From positions 1-64,000 of the forward strand of contig NZ_LAZU01000006.1 of the NCBI RefSeq assembly GCF_000987955.1: a DNA stretch of 64,000 bases, written 5' to 3'. The notes under the pieces are model-generated. The model made no database searches. It was not told the DNA's origin and was given only the letters and a program-made list of their open reading frames with translations. The DNA is from Paenibacillus sp. DMB20 (GTDB taxonomy: Bacteria > Bacillota > Bacilli > Paenibacillales > Paenibacillaceae). Position numbers and translations under genes: made by a program. Below, one piece after another: positions 1-8,493 of this stretch (the first letter of the stretch is position 1; every line of letters starts with the position of its first letter).

Positions 1-1
1 C

Positions 2-116
2 TTAAGAGATAAGAAAGTATAAACAAAAGAGGATTGCCATCCTGATCTCGCAAGAAAAAACTTCCGCTAAATGCGGTCTGTCTTCTGAGAAAGTACGTCG
101 ATAGACGTTTTTTCTT
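2..116 (+). repeat. Structured interspersed repeat, copy A
   Basis: This stretch is about 85-90% identical to 16063-16181 (copy B). Both begin TTAAGAGATAAGAAAG and share a region opening with GCAAGAAAAA, a CCGC-TAAAT-GCGG hairpin (64-76 here), the segment GGTCTGTCTTCTGAGAAAG and a final small hairpin ACGTC-GATA-GACGT (95-108) followed by a T run. GAGAT (6-10) can pair with ATCTC, closing the first half. The layout is that of a transcribed structured RNA ending in a terminator-like hairpin, or of a dispersed repeat. It lies about 330 bases upstream of the GH8 gene. I do not recognise it as a named riboswitch. Nothing else is visible before the GH8 gene except a small tandem repeat. Confidence 0.6.
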
Positions 117-220
117 ATTTATACAAGAAAGAAAGCGAGACTCCTATCATTTACAATAAAATACATTTCTAATATAATGAAAGAAACAATTCATATTTTT
201 GGAATTTTCAATGCGTTTCA

Positions 221-246
221 ATCTACCAATCTACCAATCTACCGAT
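221..246. repeat. Short tandem repeat (ATCTACCA units)
   Basis: The 8-base unit ATCTACCA occurs twice in tandem and a third time as ATCTACCG. The stretch is in the AT-rich intergenic region before the GH8 gene and has no evident function. Confidence 0.5.
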
Positions 247-442
247 CCATTCATCCTTTCGACCTCTTATTTCCATCCGAAGTTTCCACTCGTTTACGCT
301 TTTCTTCCATGAAATCACGAAAAAGAACGCTGTCAGGTTACACGCTTTCCCTTAGAGGAGGTGATGCCGAAAATCGTACAGGCTGCGCCGGTTTAAAGCA
401 AGAAGGTCGATCAACTATCAACTTTAAAGGAGTGTATCGTTG

Positions 443-1666
443 ATGAGTAAACGCGGAGGTTCTATCTTTCGTAAAACCCTTCTATTGGTTTGCACGGTTG
501 CTTTAATGCTCCCCGCGGGGATGTCATTTGCGGCTAATAAGCCTTTTCCGCAGCATACGACCTACACCAGCGGTTCAATCAAACCGAACAACGTATCCCA
601 GAGCACGATGGACGACGCGGTCCGAACGAAATGGAACAGCTGGAAAGCATCCTTTTTAAAGCCGGCCGGAACGGGAAAATATTATGTGAAGTATAACTCG
701 AAGGGAGAGACCGTTTCCGAAGCGCATGGCTACGGCATGTTGTTCACGGTGCTTATGGCCGGTTACGACAGCAATGCGCAGACATATTTTGACGGACTGT
801 ACCGATATTATAAGGAACACCCCAGCAATAACAATCCATACCTAATGGCATGGAAGCAAAACAGCAGTTTCGAGAACATCGGCGGAACCAATTCGGCGAC
901 GGACGGCGATATGGATATCGCGTATGCCCTGCTTCTGGCGGAACGCCAGTGGGGCAGCAGCGGCTCTGTCAATTACCTGGAGGCGGCCAAAAACATCATC
1001 AATGCGATCATGAGCCACGACGTGAACTCATCGGAATGGACGCTCCGTCTCGGCGATTGGGCGACCAGCGGATCCTTCGATAAGGCGACGCGGCCGTCCG
1101 ACTTTATGATGAACCATATGAAGGCGTTCCAGAAAGCGACGGGGGACGCGAGATGGACGCAGGTCATCGACAAGACCTACGCGATCATCAACTCGGTTCA
1201 CGGCAGCTACAGCCCCAATACCGGGCTGCTCCCCGACTTTTTGGAAAAGTCCGGCAGCAATTATCAACCGGCCGAACCGGAGTTTCTGGAATCCGAACAT
1301 GACGGGAAGTATTTTTACAATTCCTCCCGTACTCCATGGCGGATCACCACCGATTATCTGATAACCGGGGATAACCGCGCGATAAACCAGCTGAACAAGA
1401 TGAACAGCTTCATCAAAAGCGCCACGAACAGCAACCCTGCCAATGTTCGTGCGGGATACAATTTGAACGGATCGCCGCTCGTCTCTTATAACAGCGGAGC
1501 TTTTTACGCCCCGTTCGGCGTCAGCGCGATGACGTCATCGTCTAACCAGAGTTGGCTGAACTCCGTCTGGAATTATACGGCGAACGCCTCGGCGGAAGGT
1601 TATTTTGAAGAAAGCATCAAGCTGTTCTCCATGATTGTCATGTCAGGCAACTGGTGGACTTATTAA
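443..1666 (+). CDS. Secreted glycoside hydrolase family 8 (endoglucanase/lichenase/chitosanase)
   Basis: This is a GH8 inverting endo-glycanase with an N-terminal signal peptide (basic KRGGSIFRK, then a hydrophobic stretch ending near SFAA), so it is exported. The GH8 signature ATDGDMDIAYALLLAERQW lies near residues 152-170, and the probable proton-donor Glu is in SEAHGYGM near residue 93. Length (407 aa) fits single-domain GH8 enzymes. The sequence resembles the Bacillus/Paenibacillus enzymes with mixed chitosanase and beta-glucanase activity, so the substrate cannot be fixed from sequence. ATG 443 is chosen, with AAAGGAG at 426-432; a TTG at 440 is in frame and equally spaced. A strong terminator follows, so it is probably monocistronic. 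Confidence 0.93.
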   Translation: MSKRGGSIFRKTLLLVCTVALMLPAGMSFAANKPFPQHTTYTSGSIKPNNVSQSTMDDAVRTKWNSWKASFLKPAGTGKYYVKYNSKGETVSEAHGYGMLFTVLMAGYDSNAQTYFDGLYRYYKEHPSNNNPYLMAWKQNSSFENIGGTNSATDGDMDIAYALLLAERQWGSSGSVNYLEAAKNIINAIMSHDVNSSEWTLRLGDWATSGSFDKATRPSDFMMNHMKAFQKATGDARWTQVIDKTYAIINSVHGSYSPNTGLLPDFLEKSGSNYQPAEPEFLESEHDGKYFYNSSRTPWRITTDYLITGDNRAINQLNKMNSFIKSATNSNPANVRAGYNLNGSPLVSYNSGAFYAPFGVSAMTSSSNQSWLNSVWNYTANASAEGYFEESIKLFSMIVMSGNWWTY

Positions 1667-1677
1667 GCCTTGGATTC

Positions 1678-1714
1678 AAGCCGCTGACGGACTCGGCCCT
1701 GAAGCGGCTTTTTT
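1678..1714 (+). terminator. Rho-independent terminator after GH8 gene
   Basis: AAGCCGCT (1678-1685) pairs perfectly with AGCGGCTT (1703-1710) and a T run follows. Confidence 0.88.
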
Positions 1715-1795
1715 GCCGTCTGGGTCCTTGCAGCATGGACTTGTCCGTCCGTATTATATACTTGAGAAAAGATGCATAAAAGGAGGCTCGCGGAT

Positions 1796-1894
1796 ATGGG
1801 AAGGTTTAAGATTCGCTCTATGCAGGTTTGCACGATAAGGCAAGCGGTTGCTTGCATGGAGCCGAATGAAATCATAACCGCTATATCTAGCTGA
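1796..1894 (+). CDS. Possible 32-aa small protein
   Basis: An ATG at 1796 is preceded by AAAAGGAGG at good spacing and opens a 32-codon frame ending TGA at 1892-1894. The peptide starts MGRFKIRSMQVC and resembles nothing I know. It lies between a terminator and the CD3324-type gene. The good ribosome site is the only support; it could be chance. Confidence 0.25.
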   Translation: MGRFKIRSMQVCTIRQAVACMEPNEIITAISS

Positions 1895-1963
1895 TGATTC
1901 TGTAATATCGTGCAGACTTTGCAACCTTAAAATATCAACTATTTTTTAAGGAGCAGAGCCCGT

Positions 1964-2230
1964 ATGAAATATATCAATGCAGAGAATATTTTTCCGCCGG
2001 AATTACTGAAGGAAATTCAGGAATATATACGTGGCGGCATAGTATATGTCCCCAAACCGGAAGGATCGTTTAAAAAGTGGGGCGAAAACTCGGGGAGCCG
2101 GATGGTTTTGAAGCGCAGGAATGAGGAAATCCGCCAGCGGTTTTCCGATGGCGTAACGATGGAGCAGCTATCGGACCAGTTCTTTCTTTCCTTTGACAGC
2201 ATTAAAAAAATCGTGTATTCAAAAAAATAA
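1964..2230 (+). CDS. CD3324 family small protein (HTH-like C-terminus)
   Basis: This 88-aa protein has the features of the CD3324 family found across Firmicutes: N-terminal MKYINAENIFPPELLKEIQ, the conserved GGIVYVPKPEG...KKWGENSG block near residues 29-46, and a C-terminal segment (about 53-85) that reads like a sigma-70 region 4 helix-turn-helix (RFSDGVTMEQLSDQFFLSFDSIKKIVY). Function is unknown; DNA binding is only inferred from the C-terminal helix pattern. The ribosome site AAGGAG lies at 1948-1953. A weak stem-loop (2237-2268) follows without a good T run. Confidence 0.8.
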   Translation: MKYINAENIFPPELLKEIQEYIRGGIVYVPKPEGSFKKWGENSGSRMVLKRRNEEIRQRFSDGVTMEQLSDQFFLSFDSIKKIVYSKK

Positions 2231-2236
2231 CTTACC

Positions 2237-2268
2237 AAGGCACGTCGGATGAAATCTGGCGTGCCCTT
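2237..2268 (+). terminator. Weak stem-loop after CD3324-family gene
   Basis: AAGGCACG pairs with CGTGCC(C)TT around a loop of about 15 bases. The T tail is poor, so termination would be partial. Confidence 0.35.
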
Positions 2269-2387
2269 CTGCCGTTATTGCGAAATGCCCGTGTGCAAAA
2301 TACGGTTTAAATCGTTTGCTGCATATACCGACAGATCGCCTGTGCCTCATAATGAATGCAGATTAACACCTTGTTGGAGGAGAAGAT

Positions 2388-3434
2388 ATGAAGCCATTTT
2401 TTCAAAAGGACACGGATGATCATCGAAGAGAATTGCTGGACCGGGCAAGGCATATCGCGCTGACGGCACTTCGACAGTATGATTTGGCATGGGAAAGGAT
2501 TAAATTTGTTGGGCTATCGGACACGATTACGTATAAAATCGAAACGAATTCAGGGGAGGCCTTCCTTTTGCGGATTCATTCCGATCGAATGAGCATGGAG
2601 GAAATCCGCTCGGAGCTTGAGTTTCTTCAGTCGTTGGAGGAGTTGGTGAATCTGACCGTGCCTGCTGGGGTGAAGAGCCGTCAAGGTTCCCATGTATTGG
2701 AGGTTGAAACCGAAGCAGGGTACCGGCGCCCTTATGTCACGATGATGCGTTGGGTCGATGGGGAGCATGCTAGCGGCAGAATAACGGACAGCCAGGCTTA
2801 CCAAATGGGCCTATTGATGGGGAGGCTTCATGATGCCGCGGCGGATTTCGTCCCGTCCTCTGAATTTGTACGACCTGTATGGGGGGAAGACAGTTTTAGA
2901 GACGACATGGCGAAATTGGAGCAGTATTATGCCTGTTTTCTATCGAGTGAGGGATGGGGGTTATACCAGGCTGCGGCCGGAAAGGTTCTGTCGGAGATTT
3001 CCATGATGGAGCCAAACCTTCATCATTACGGACTCATTCACGCAGATTTGCATTCCGGCAACATCGTGTTTAAACATGACCGACCTTTTCCGATTGACTT
3101 CGGAAGATGCGGATACGGCTATTTTCTGTACGATATGGCAGGAGCGATGCTCGAGCTTCATCCGAAGCTTCGCCGAAAGTTTATTCAGGGGTATGAGAGT
3201 GTAAGAGGGCTCGAAAGCGGGTATGTACGGGATCTGGAATGTTTTTTCGTGATGTTCATGATCGAGAATTACTGCCACCATGCCCCTGATCCAAGGGAAA
3301 CATCCGGGCTACTGCATGAACAACCGTTTGCCCAAGCCTACATAAGAGCATATTTGAACGAAACTTCGTTTTTGTTCGATGTCATTGAACCCGTGACCGT
3401 CGGTGAACCGGTTAGAGTGGAAGAGGGGAATTAA
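2388..3434 (+). CDS. Aminoglycoside phosphotransferase (APH) family small-molecule kinase
   Basis: This 348-aa protein has the APH/choline-kinase fold. Brenner's motif HADLHSGN lies at about 218-225 (catalytic Asp220) and the metal-binding DFGR at about 237-240; the N-lobe includes FLLRIH near 59-64. Such enzymes phosphorylate hydroxyls of small molecules (aminoglycosides, homoserine, choline, sugars), and the substrate cannot be named here. Chromosomal copies in bacilli are usually not resistance genes, and no mobile element is nearby. GGAGGAG precedes the ATG. The gene stands alone, with a stem-loop overlapping its stop codon. Confidence 0.85.
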   Translation: MKPFFQKDTDDHRRELLDRARHIALTALRQYDLAWERIKFVGLSDTITYKIETNSGEAFLLRIHSDRMSMEEIRSELEFLQSLEELVNLTVPAGVKSRQGSHVLEVETEAGYRRPYVTMMRWVDGEHASGRITDSQAYQMGLLMGRLHDAAADFVPSSEFVRPVWGEDSFRDDMAKLEQYYACFLSSEGWGLYQAAAGKVLSEISMMEPNLHHYGLIHADLHSGNIVFKHDRPFPIDFGRCGYGYFLYDMAGAMLELHPKLRRKFIQGYESVRGLESGYVRDLECFFVMFMIENYCHHAPDPRETSGLLHEQPFAQAYIRAYLNETSFLFDVIEPVTVGEPVRVEEGN

Positions 3435-3456
3435 AACCGGAGCCGGAGGTTTTTTT
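3433..3456 (+). terminator. Terminator overlapping the APH-family stop codon
   Basis: AAAACC (3433-3438) pairs with GGTTTT (3448-3453), continuing into more T residues. The stem is short. Confidence 0.5.
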
Positions 3457-3583
3457 GGGGAATGGCATGGGCGGCGGCCAGTCTGATGCACAGTCCTCGG
3501 TTCCCGCCTGAGAAGCCATGGATTAGCTTAATATTTGCAACCCTTAGGCGAAAGTCCTTTTCAGGATGCTGAGATGAAATAAG

Positions 3584-3628
3584 AAGACTGGACCAAGGTT
3601 GGATGTAGACTAACCTCGATCCAGTCTT
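3584..3628. terminator. Long stem-loop between convergent genes
   Basis: AAGACTGGACCAAGGTT pairs with AACCTCGATCCAGTCTT at 15 of 17 positions. It lies between the converging APH-family and rocA genes and probably ends transcription from one or both sides. The rest of 3457-3827 shows no gene I can support. Confidence 0.55.
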
Positions 3629-3827
3629 ATCGTTTTATGGAGCCAGGAGCTTTAGCGATCCGTCGTCACTTATATTTAGCTCAGTGGGTGCAGATATCAG
3701 CCATCCCTTGTATCTTGCTCAAGTCATTGCCGAGATCGTTATTGCTCGCATTTTGTTCGGAGATTGCAGCGATTCACCTAGCGTTCTTGCTGCCGATTAT
3801 TTTCGGAGGGGGACTCTCTTTCCAAAG

Positions 3828-5375
3828 TTACCATTTCTCCGATACCAACTTCGCTTGGGTGAACAACAACAAATAATCGCGCCCTCCCGCCTTGGAATCG
3901 GTGCCCGACATGTTGAATCCGCCGAACGGATGCACGCCGACGAGGGCGCCGGTGCATTTGCGGTTGAAGTACAGATTGCCGCAGTGCATATGGCGGCGCG
4001 CATATTCCAGATGCTCTCGGTTGCGGCTGAATACCGATCCGGTCAACCCATATTCGGTATTGTTGAATATATCGATCGCCTGTTTGAAATCACCGGCCTT
4101 GCAGACGGCAAGCACCGGCCCGAATATTTCCTCGTGCATGATGCGGGCCTCCGGCGCGACATCCGCGAATACGGTCGGCTGCAAATAAAAGCCGTCGCCT
4201 TCCGCAATATCGCCTCCGGCGACCAAGCGTCCTTCCGCTGCTCCAATCTCCATATATTCTTTAATTTTATTGTAGGCACTCTCATCGATAACCGGCCCGA
4301 TCGGGTAGTTTTCTTCCGGCAAACCGATGGTAAGCTGTTTTGTTTTCTCAATAATAAGTTCGAGCACCTCGTCATATTTGTCCCGATGAATGATGGCACG
4401 GGAGCCGGCGGAGCATTTTTGCCCCTGGAAGCCGAAGGCGGATGCGACGATCGCTTCTGCCGCTTCGGCGGAATCGGCGCTGCTGTCCACGACGATGCCG
4501 TCTTTGCCGCCCATCTCGGCGATGAGACGTTTGATCCAGAGTTGCCCTTGCGCGGGGCGGGCTATCCGTTCGTTGATCCGCAGTCCGACATCACGGGAGC
4601 CGGTGAAGGAAACGAAGCGGGTACGCGGATGATCCACGAGCAGATCGCCGATCTCTCCGCCTGAACCGGGAACGAAATTCAGCACCCCCGGCGGAAGTCC
4701 GGCCTCTTCCATCAGCTCGGCGAACCGTGCGGCGATCACCGGTGCCGTTGAAGCCGGCTTGAGTACGACCGTGTTTCCGGCAACGATGGCGGCGCAGGTC
4801 ATGCCGGCCATAATGGCAAACGGGAAGTTCCATGGCGAAATGACGACGCCGACGCCGAGCGGAATGTACGTCAGACGGTTTTCCTCGCCGGGGGTCGGAG
4901 TCAGCGGCTGCGGCTCGGCGAGGCGAAGCATCTCCCGGCCGTAGAACTCAAGGAAGTCGATCGCTTCGGCGACATCGGCGTCCGCCTCGCCCCAGTTCTT
5001 GCCGACTTCGTACACGAGCCAGGCGGAAAATTCGAACTTGCGCCGGCGAATGAGGGCAGCGGCCTTGAACAGGTAGCCCGCTCTGACATCCGGGGCGACA
5101 TGCTGCCAATCCTGGAAGGCGGCATCCGCAGCTTCAATCGCTTGGCGTGCCAAATCGGCATCCGCCTGCGAGACATAGCCGACGATTTGTTTCAATTGTC
5201 CGGGATTGATGGAAGCGGAACGTCTGTCGGTCATGATCTCCTGACCGTCGATGCGGAGCGGGTAAGCACGGCCTAATTGGGCACGGACATGCTCTAATGC
5301 ATCCTGCATGGCCTGACGGTTAACCTCCTGCTTAAAATCGGTAAACGGTTCATTGCGGTATTCCACCATCGTCAT
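3828..5375 (-). CDS. rocA: 1-pyrroline-5-carboxylate (glutamate semialdehyde) dehydrogenase
   Basis: This enzyme oxidises glutamate-5-semialdehyde/P5C to glutamate with NAD+, the second step of proline (and arginine) catabolism. It is an aldehyde dehydrogenase of RocA/PutC type: the N-terminal EPFTDF motif typical of the family, [18 protein letters not shown] near 171-188, catalytic Glu near 287 (IAEMGGKDG) and nucleophile Cys near 321 (GQKCSAGSR). The ATG at 5375 is chosen because GGGAGG lies 7 bases upstream and the 515-aa product then matches B. subtilis RocA in length; the frame is open further upstream without a ribosome site. It is the second gene of the putB-rocA operon, 41 bases after putB. 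Confidence 0.95.
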   Translation of the reverse strand: MTMVEYRNEPFTDFKQEVNRQAMQDALEHVRAQLGRAYPLRIDGQEIMTDRRSASINPGQLKQIVGYVSQADADLARQAIEAADAAFQDWQHVAPDVRAGYLFKAAALIRRRKFEFSAWLVYEVGKNWGEADADVAEAIDFLEFYGREMLRLAEPQPLTPTPGEENRLTYIPLGVGVVISPWNFPFAIMAGMTCAAIVAGNTVVLKPASTAPVIAARFAELMEEAGLPPGVLNFVPGSGGEIGDLLVDHPRTRFVSFTGSRDVGLRINERIARPAQGQLWIKRLIAEMGGKDGIVVDSSADSAEAAEAIVASAFGFQGQKCSAGSRAIIHRDKYDEVLELIIEKTKQLTIGLPEENYPIGPVIDESAYNKIKEYMEIGAAEGRLVAGGDIAEGDGFYLQPTVFADVAPEARIMHEEIFGPVLAVCKAGDFKQAIDIFNNTEYGLTGSVFSRNREHLEYARRHMHCGNLYFNRKCTGALVGVHPFGGFNMSGTDSKAGGRDYLLLFTQAKLVSEKW

Positions 5376-5416
5376 AATAACGCCTCCCATGATATAGATA
5401 TGACAAGAAATCACAG

Positions 5417-6337
5417 TTACGACTTGAATAGAGATTTCAGCACAAAACCTACGTTCGCAGGCCGTTCCGCCAGACGGCGCATGAAATAGCCGTACCAGTC
5501 ATTGCCGAACGGAACGTAAATCCGCATCGTATATCCTTCATTGGCCAGCTCGCGCTGAGCCTGGGTGCGAATGCCGTAGAGCATCTGAAATTCGAACTGG
5601 CTGCGAGGGATGTTGTGTTCGTTCACGAATTGCTTGACATGCCGGATGATATTGTCGTCATGAGTGGCTATGGCTGCGTAGTCGCCGTTTTTGAGGTGCT
5701 GTTCGATGATGCGGATGAAATTGCGGTCTACGTCTTCCTTGTTCGGATAGGCGACGTCGGGCGATTCCTTGTAGGCGCCCTTCACGAGGCGCAGGTTCGG
5801 CCGGAACCGGTGCAGCTTGTCGATATCGTCGGCGCTCTTGTACAGGTAAGCCTGAATGACCAGGCCGACGGTGTCGCCGTATTCCTCGCGCAACTCGCAG
5901 AAAATATCGATGGAAGCTTCGTTGTGCGCATAATCCTCCATGTCGATGCGAACGAAATTGCCGCAAGCGGCGGCGGTGTCCAGGATGCCCCGCATGTTGC
6001 GCATGCACAGCTCGCGGGACAGATCCAGTCCGAGCTGGGTCATCTTCAGCGAGAGATTCGAACGTACGCCGCTCTTCTCGATCTCCTTCAGCGTGCGGAT
6101 GCAGAACCGGGTTGATTCCAGCGCCTCATCCTCCGTAAGAATGAATTCCCCCAAATGATCCAGAGTCGCTACAATGCCGTCTTCATTAAGCTGACGGACC
6201 GCCGACACGGCATCCGCAATTTGTTCGCCGGCGACGAAACGGCGGGCACCGAAGCGCAAGCCGTACTTCTTGGCCGCACGGTTGGCCGCACGGTTTTTGG
6301 ACAAAAACAACAGACCATTTCTCAATAAGCTTTCCAT
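5417..6337 (-). CDS. putB: Proline dehydrogenase
   Basis: This 306-aa FAD enzyme oxidises proline to P5C and passes electrons to the respiratory chain. It is the monofunctional Gram-positive PutB/FadM type: a TIM-barrel with [10 protein letters not shown] near 184-193, the ATHDD motif in the last third, [10 protein letters not shown] near 244-253 and the C-terminal Y-x-x-x-R-R-L-A-E-R-P segment ([10 protein letters not shown]) that binds substrate. AAGGAAG lies 9-10 bases before the ATG. It leads the operon with rocA. The upstream region holds a sigma-A-like promoter, a palindrome and four repeated palindromes, and the divergent gene encodes a regulator. Confidence 0.95.
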   Translation of the reverse strand: MESLLRNGLLFLSKNRAANRAAKKYGLRFGARRFVAGEQIADAVSAVRQLNEDGIVATLDHLGEFILTEDEALESTRFCIRTLKEIEKSGVRSNLSLKMTQLGLDLSRELCMRNMRGILDTAAACGNFVRIDMEDYAHNEASIDIFCELREEYGDTVGLVIQAYLYKSADDIDKLHRFRPNLRLVKGAYKESPDVAYPNKEDVDRNFIRIIEQHLKNGDYAAIATHDDNIIRHVKQFVNEHNIPRSQFEFQMLYGIRTQAQRELANEGYTMRIYVPFGNDWYGYFMRRLAERPANVGFVLKSLFKS

Positions 6338-6396
6338 CCGCGCTTCTTCCTTTCACTTTCATAAAAGTGTTCAAAAAATGGACATATATTATGTTT

Positions 6397-6433
6397 ATGA
6401 TTAAATATAATCATAAAGTACTGGAAATGTAAA
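6397..6433 (-). promoter_or_regulatory. Probable sigma-A promoter of putB-rocA with overlapping palindrome
   Basis: Read on the minus strand, TTTACA (6433-6428) is followed after 18 bases by TATATT (6409-6404), about 70 bases before the putB start. The dyad ATGATT-N6-AATCAT (6397-6414) overlaps the -10 element and could be an operator. The match to a promoter is good but not perfect. Confidence 0.5.
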
Positions 6434-6500
6434 CACATTCTTTTGTAGTAAATGGAATTTTGGAAGGGAGAGGTAAGGGAACAGCAGGACTTCTCCTTTC

Positions 6501-6681
6501 TAACGGACATACAGTCCGTTAAAGACGTTTACAGCATTTTTTAAAACTTTAACGGACATAGAGTCCGTCAGAGTCGGTTGGCGAGTATGATTCAGCAGGT
6601 TTTAAGCGTGTAACGAATCATATGTCCGTTAGCATTCGCCAAACGTTCGTTTTATTTTTCTAACGGACTATATGTCCGTAG
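6501..6681. repeat. Four repeated palindromes between putB and its divergent regulator
   Basis: Four 20-21-base dyads of the form TAACGGAC-N5-GTCCGTTA start at 6501, 6550, 6611 and 6661. The first is perfect, the second and fourth nearly so, and the third has a degenerate left arm (TAACGAAT). Start-to-start distances are 49, 61 and 50 bases. They could be operators for a dimeric regulator or REP-like elements; similar GGAC/GTCC hairpins are, to my recollection, common between Paenibacillus genes. Confidence 0.7.
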
Positions 6682-6735
6682 CCTTACGCCAAGAGATACA
6701 CCGGCGTCATGTGAAGGAAGCGGTATCATGCCCGG

Positions 6736-6804
6736 TTGGTGCAGAAAATTGCAAAACGTAAAGGACCCCGTCCGATTGGCAACAACTATTGCAAACCGTT
6801 AAGG
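6736..6804 (+). repeat. 40-bp-spaced direct repeat upstream of the regulator gene
   Basis: Two 29-base copies (6736-6764 and 6776-6804) match at about 20 positions, best in ATTGCAAA-M-CGT-W-AAGG. The 40-base period puts both on the same helix face. They may be activator sites for the divergent regulator; this is inference. Confidence 0.45.
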
Positions 6805-6892
6805 GCTTTGCCATAATTTGTAGATATAGAATTTGACTAATTGACTACACGCAATAACCTATTACCTAATAAATTGTGCATGGAGATGAACC

Positions 6893-8179
6893 ATGGGTAA
6901 GTCTGAGATAATGGAAGCCGTGCTGGGCGGTTTGCTCGGTGCGATGAACGATGCCGTCACCGTGATTGACAGCGAGGGGGCGGTAATGTATTGGAACCGG
7001 GTCGCGGAAGAGACGTACGGGATTACCGGCGACGATATTATCGGGCGTAAAATAGGGGATTTTTTTCAGAGGGAATCGATTATGCTCTTTCAGGTCATGG
7101 AAAGCGGCCGTGCAGTGCATCAGGTTTATCATGAGCCGCGTCCGGGCGTGCACGTCATGATCAACGCGGCCCCGGTCACGGATGCTTCCGGGAAGCCGAT
7201 AGGCGCTTTGTCCATCGAACGGGACATATCGTCCTATGTGAGATTAAGCGCTGAAATGTATCATCATCCGGAGGGACAGCCGCTGCTGCCCGCCGTTTTC
7301 CCGTCCGCGCTGCGGGAGCCGCTGCGGACGGTATTCTCTCTGGGGCAGCCGCTGCTGCTCGCAGGTGAAGCGGGAGTCGGACGGACGTCGATCGCCGAAT
7401 GGCTGCACCGGAGCTCCGGCCGGACCGGACGGTTCGTGATGGTCAGCTGCAGCACGGTGCCCGAAGGCATGCTGGAGGCGGAGCTGTTCGGCTACCAGGG
7501 AGTAGAGGAGCGGGCCGGTAAGCTGGATTTGGCGGCGGAAGGGACGCTGTACCTGAAAGATATCGACGCGCTGGCCCCGTCGATGCAGGAGAGGCTTGCA
7601 GGCATGCTGCGGGTATCGCGTTACGAGCGGCTGGGAGGCACGGCATCCGTTCCGCTGCAGTGCAGAGTCTGCGGCTCCGTCGGGCCTGCAGCCGACCTGA
7701 AGGAACGCTTGCTGCCTTCCTTGCGGTATGCCTTTCAGCTTTATGAGGTACCGCCGCTGCGCGACCGGAAGCAGGATCTGCCGGAGTTATGCCGGCTCTT
7801 CCTGCACCGGGCGGCCTCCCAAGCCGGTTTGACCGGGCCGGAGCTTATGCCGGACGCGATGGCGGCGGTATCCGCCTGCGATTGGCCGGGAAACCTGACG
7901 CAGCTGAGGAATGCGATGGAATACGCCGTAGCCGCCGCGGCCGCAGCCGGGACCGGAGCCGTGACGTCAGCTCAACTGCCGGAGTATGCCCGCTTGACGA
8001 CCTTGAATGAACTCACCGACCCGGATCTTCCGCTCAGTGTCCATTCGGGGGAATGGGAGCGCGCACGCATCGCGGAGATGCTCGAGCGCGCGGGCGGGAA
8101 CAAGGCCAAGGCCGCACGCATGCTGGGCATCTCGCGCGGCGCGCTCTACTACAAAATGAGGCAGTACGGTTTAGAGTAA
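6893..8179 (+). CDS. PAS-AAA-Fis regulator resembling RocR but lacking GAFTGA
   Basis: This 428-aa protein has the domain order of sigma-54 activators such as RocR: a PAS domain (about 13-115), an AAA+ core (about 125-320) with Walker A GEAGVGRT (158-165), the WPGN-x-x-x-LRN segment near 331-340, and a C-terminal Fis-type HTH (about 385-427). In family members ELFG is followed by a long GAFTGA loop; here ELFGYQG (197-203) runs straight into the next helix, so the loop is deleted. Walker B reads GTLYLKDID instead of the usual hydrophobic-DE form. It therefore probably works without sigma-54. Divergence from putB-rocA suggests control of proline breakdown. A terminator follows. Confidence 0.85.
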   Translation: MGKSEIMEAVLGGLLGAMNDAVTVIDSEGAVMYWNRVAEETYGITGDDIIGRKIGDFFQRESIMLFQVMESGRAVHQVYHEPRPGVHVMINAAPVTDASGKPIGALSIERDISSYVRLSAEMYHHPEGQPLLPAVFPSALREPLRTVFSLGQPLLLAGEAGVGRTSIAEWLHRSSGRTGRFVMVSCSTVPEGMLEAELFGYQGVEERAGKLDLAAEGTLYLKDIDALAPSMQERLAGMLRVSRYERLGGTASVPLQCRVCGSVGPAADLKERLLPSLRYAFQLYEVPPLRDRKQDLPELCRLFLHRAASQAGLTGPELMPDAMAAVSACDWPGNLTQLRNAMEYAVAAAAAAGTGAVTSAQLPEYARLTTLNELTDPDLPLSVHSGEWERARIAEMLERAGGNKAKAARMLGISRGALYYKMRQYGLE

Positions 8180-8239
8180 ACAAACCGTTCCTTATTTGTA
8201 GGCGTCCGCCATTTTCATTTCTCTAAAATAGAAAACAAA

Positions 8240-8275
8240 ACAGCCTACCGCATTCATTACGGTAGGCTGTTTTTC
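8240..8275. terminator. Terminator after the PAS-AAA regulator gene
   Basis: ACAGCCTACCG (8240-8250) pairs perfectly with CGGTAGGCTGT (8260-8270), followed by T residues; A residues upstream make it usable in both directions. The following 8281-8480 shows no supportable gene. Confidence 0.9.
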
Positions 8276-8493
8276 TGGGATTAGGGATAATCGAAAGATG
8301 CCGGGAGAGACTCGCGCAGACTCGAAGGCATGCATCTTTAGCTGAATCGCTCTTTCGTCAGCCCTAGTCCTTCCTTTGCATTTGGACCAATTCATCATTT
8401 TTGCCATGTCCGTAACTTGTCGGCCTTGGCTCGAATATGATCGTTATAAGCGTATTTGAACTACCTCTAGAAGAGAAAAAGGAGGGCGGCCGC

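Larger units (their letters stand above)
1667..1963. other. Intergenic 297 bases after GH8
   Basis: Apart from the terminator (1678-1714) and the weak 32-codon frame at 1796-1894, nothing is evident. Confidence 0.4.

Noticed and set aside
2..116. c-di-GMP or other named riboswitch before the GH8 gene
   Set aside because: The conserved motifs of c-di-GMP-I and -II riboswitches were not found in the element or the leader.
177..443. 88-codon frame upstream of the GH8 gene
   Set aside because: It includes a tandem repeat, uses no good ribosome site and the product is of low complexity.
3684..4664. Long plus-strand frame of 326 codons opposite rocA
   Set aside because: It is an antisense shadow of a clear aldehyde dehydrogenase gene.
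6736..6796. Sigma-54 (-24/-12) promoters suggested by TTGG...TTGC in the two direct repeats
   Set aside because: The GG to GC spacing is 11 bases in both copies rather than the required 10, and the adjacent regulator lacks GAFTGA.
8192..8407. 71-codon minus-strand frame over the terminator
   Set aside because: No ribosome site, and its second half is the terminator hairpin; the product resembles nothing known.
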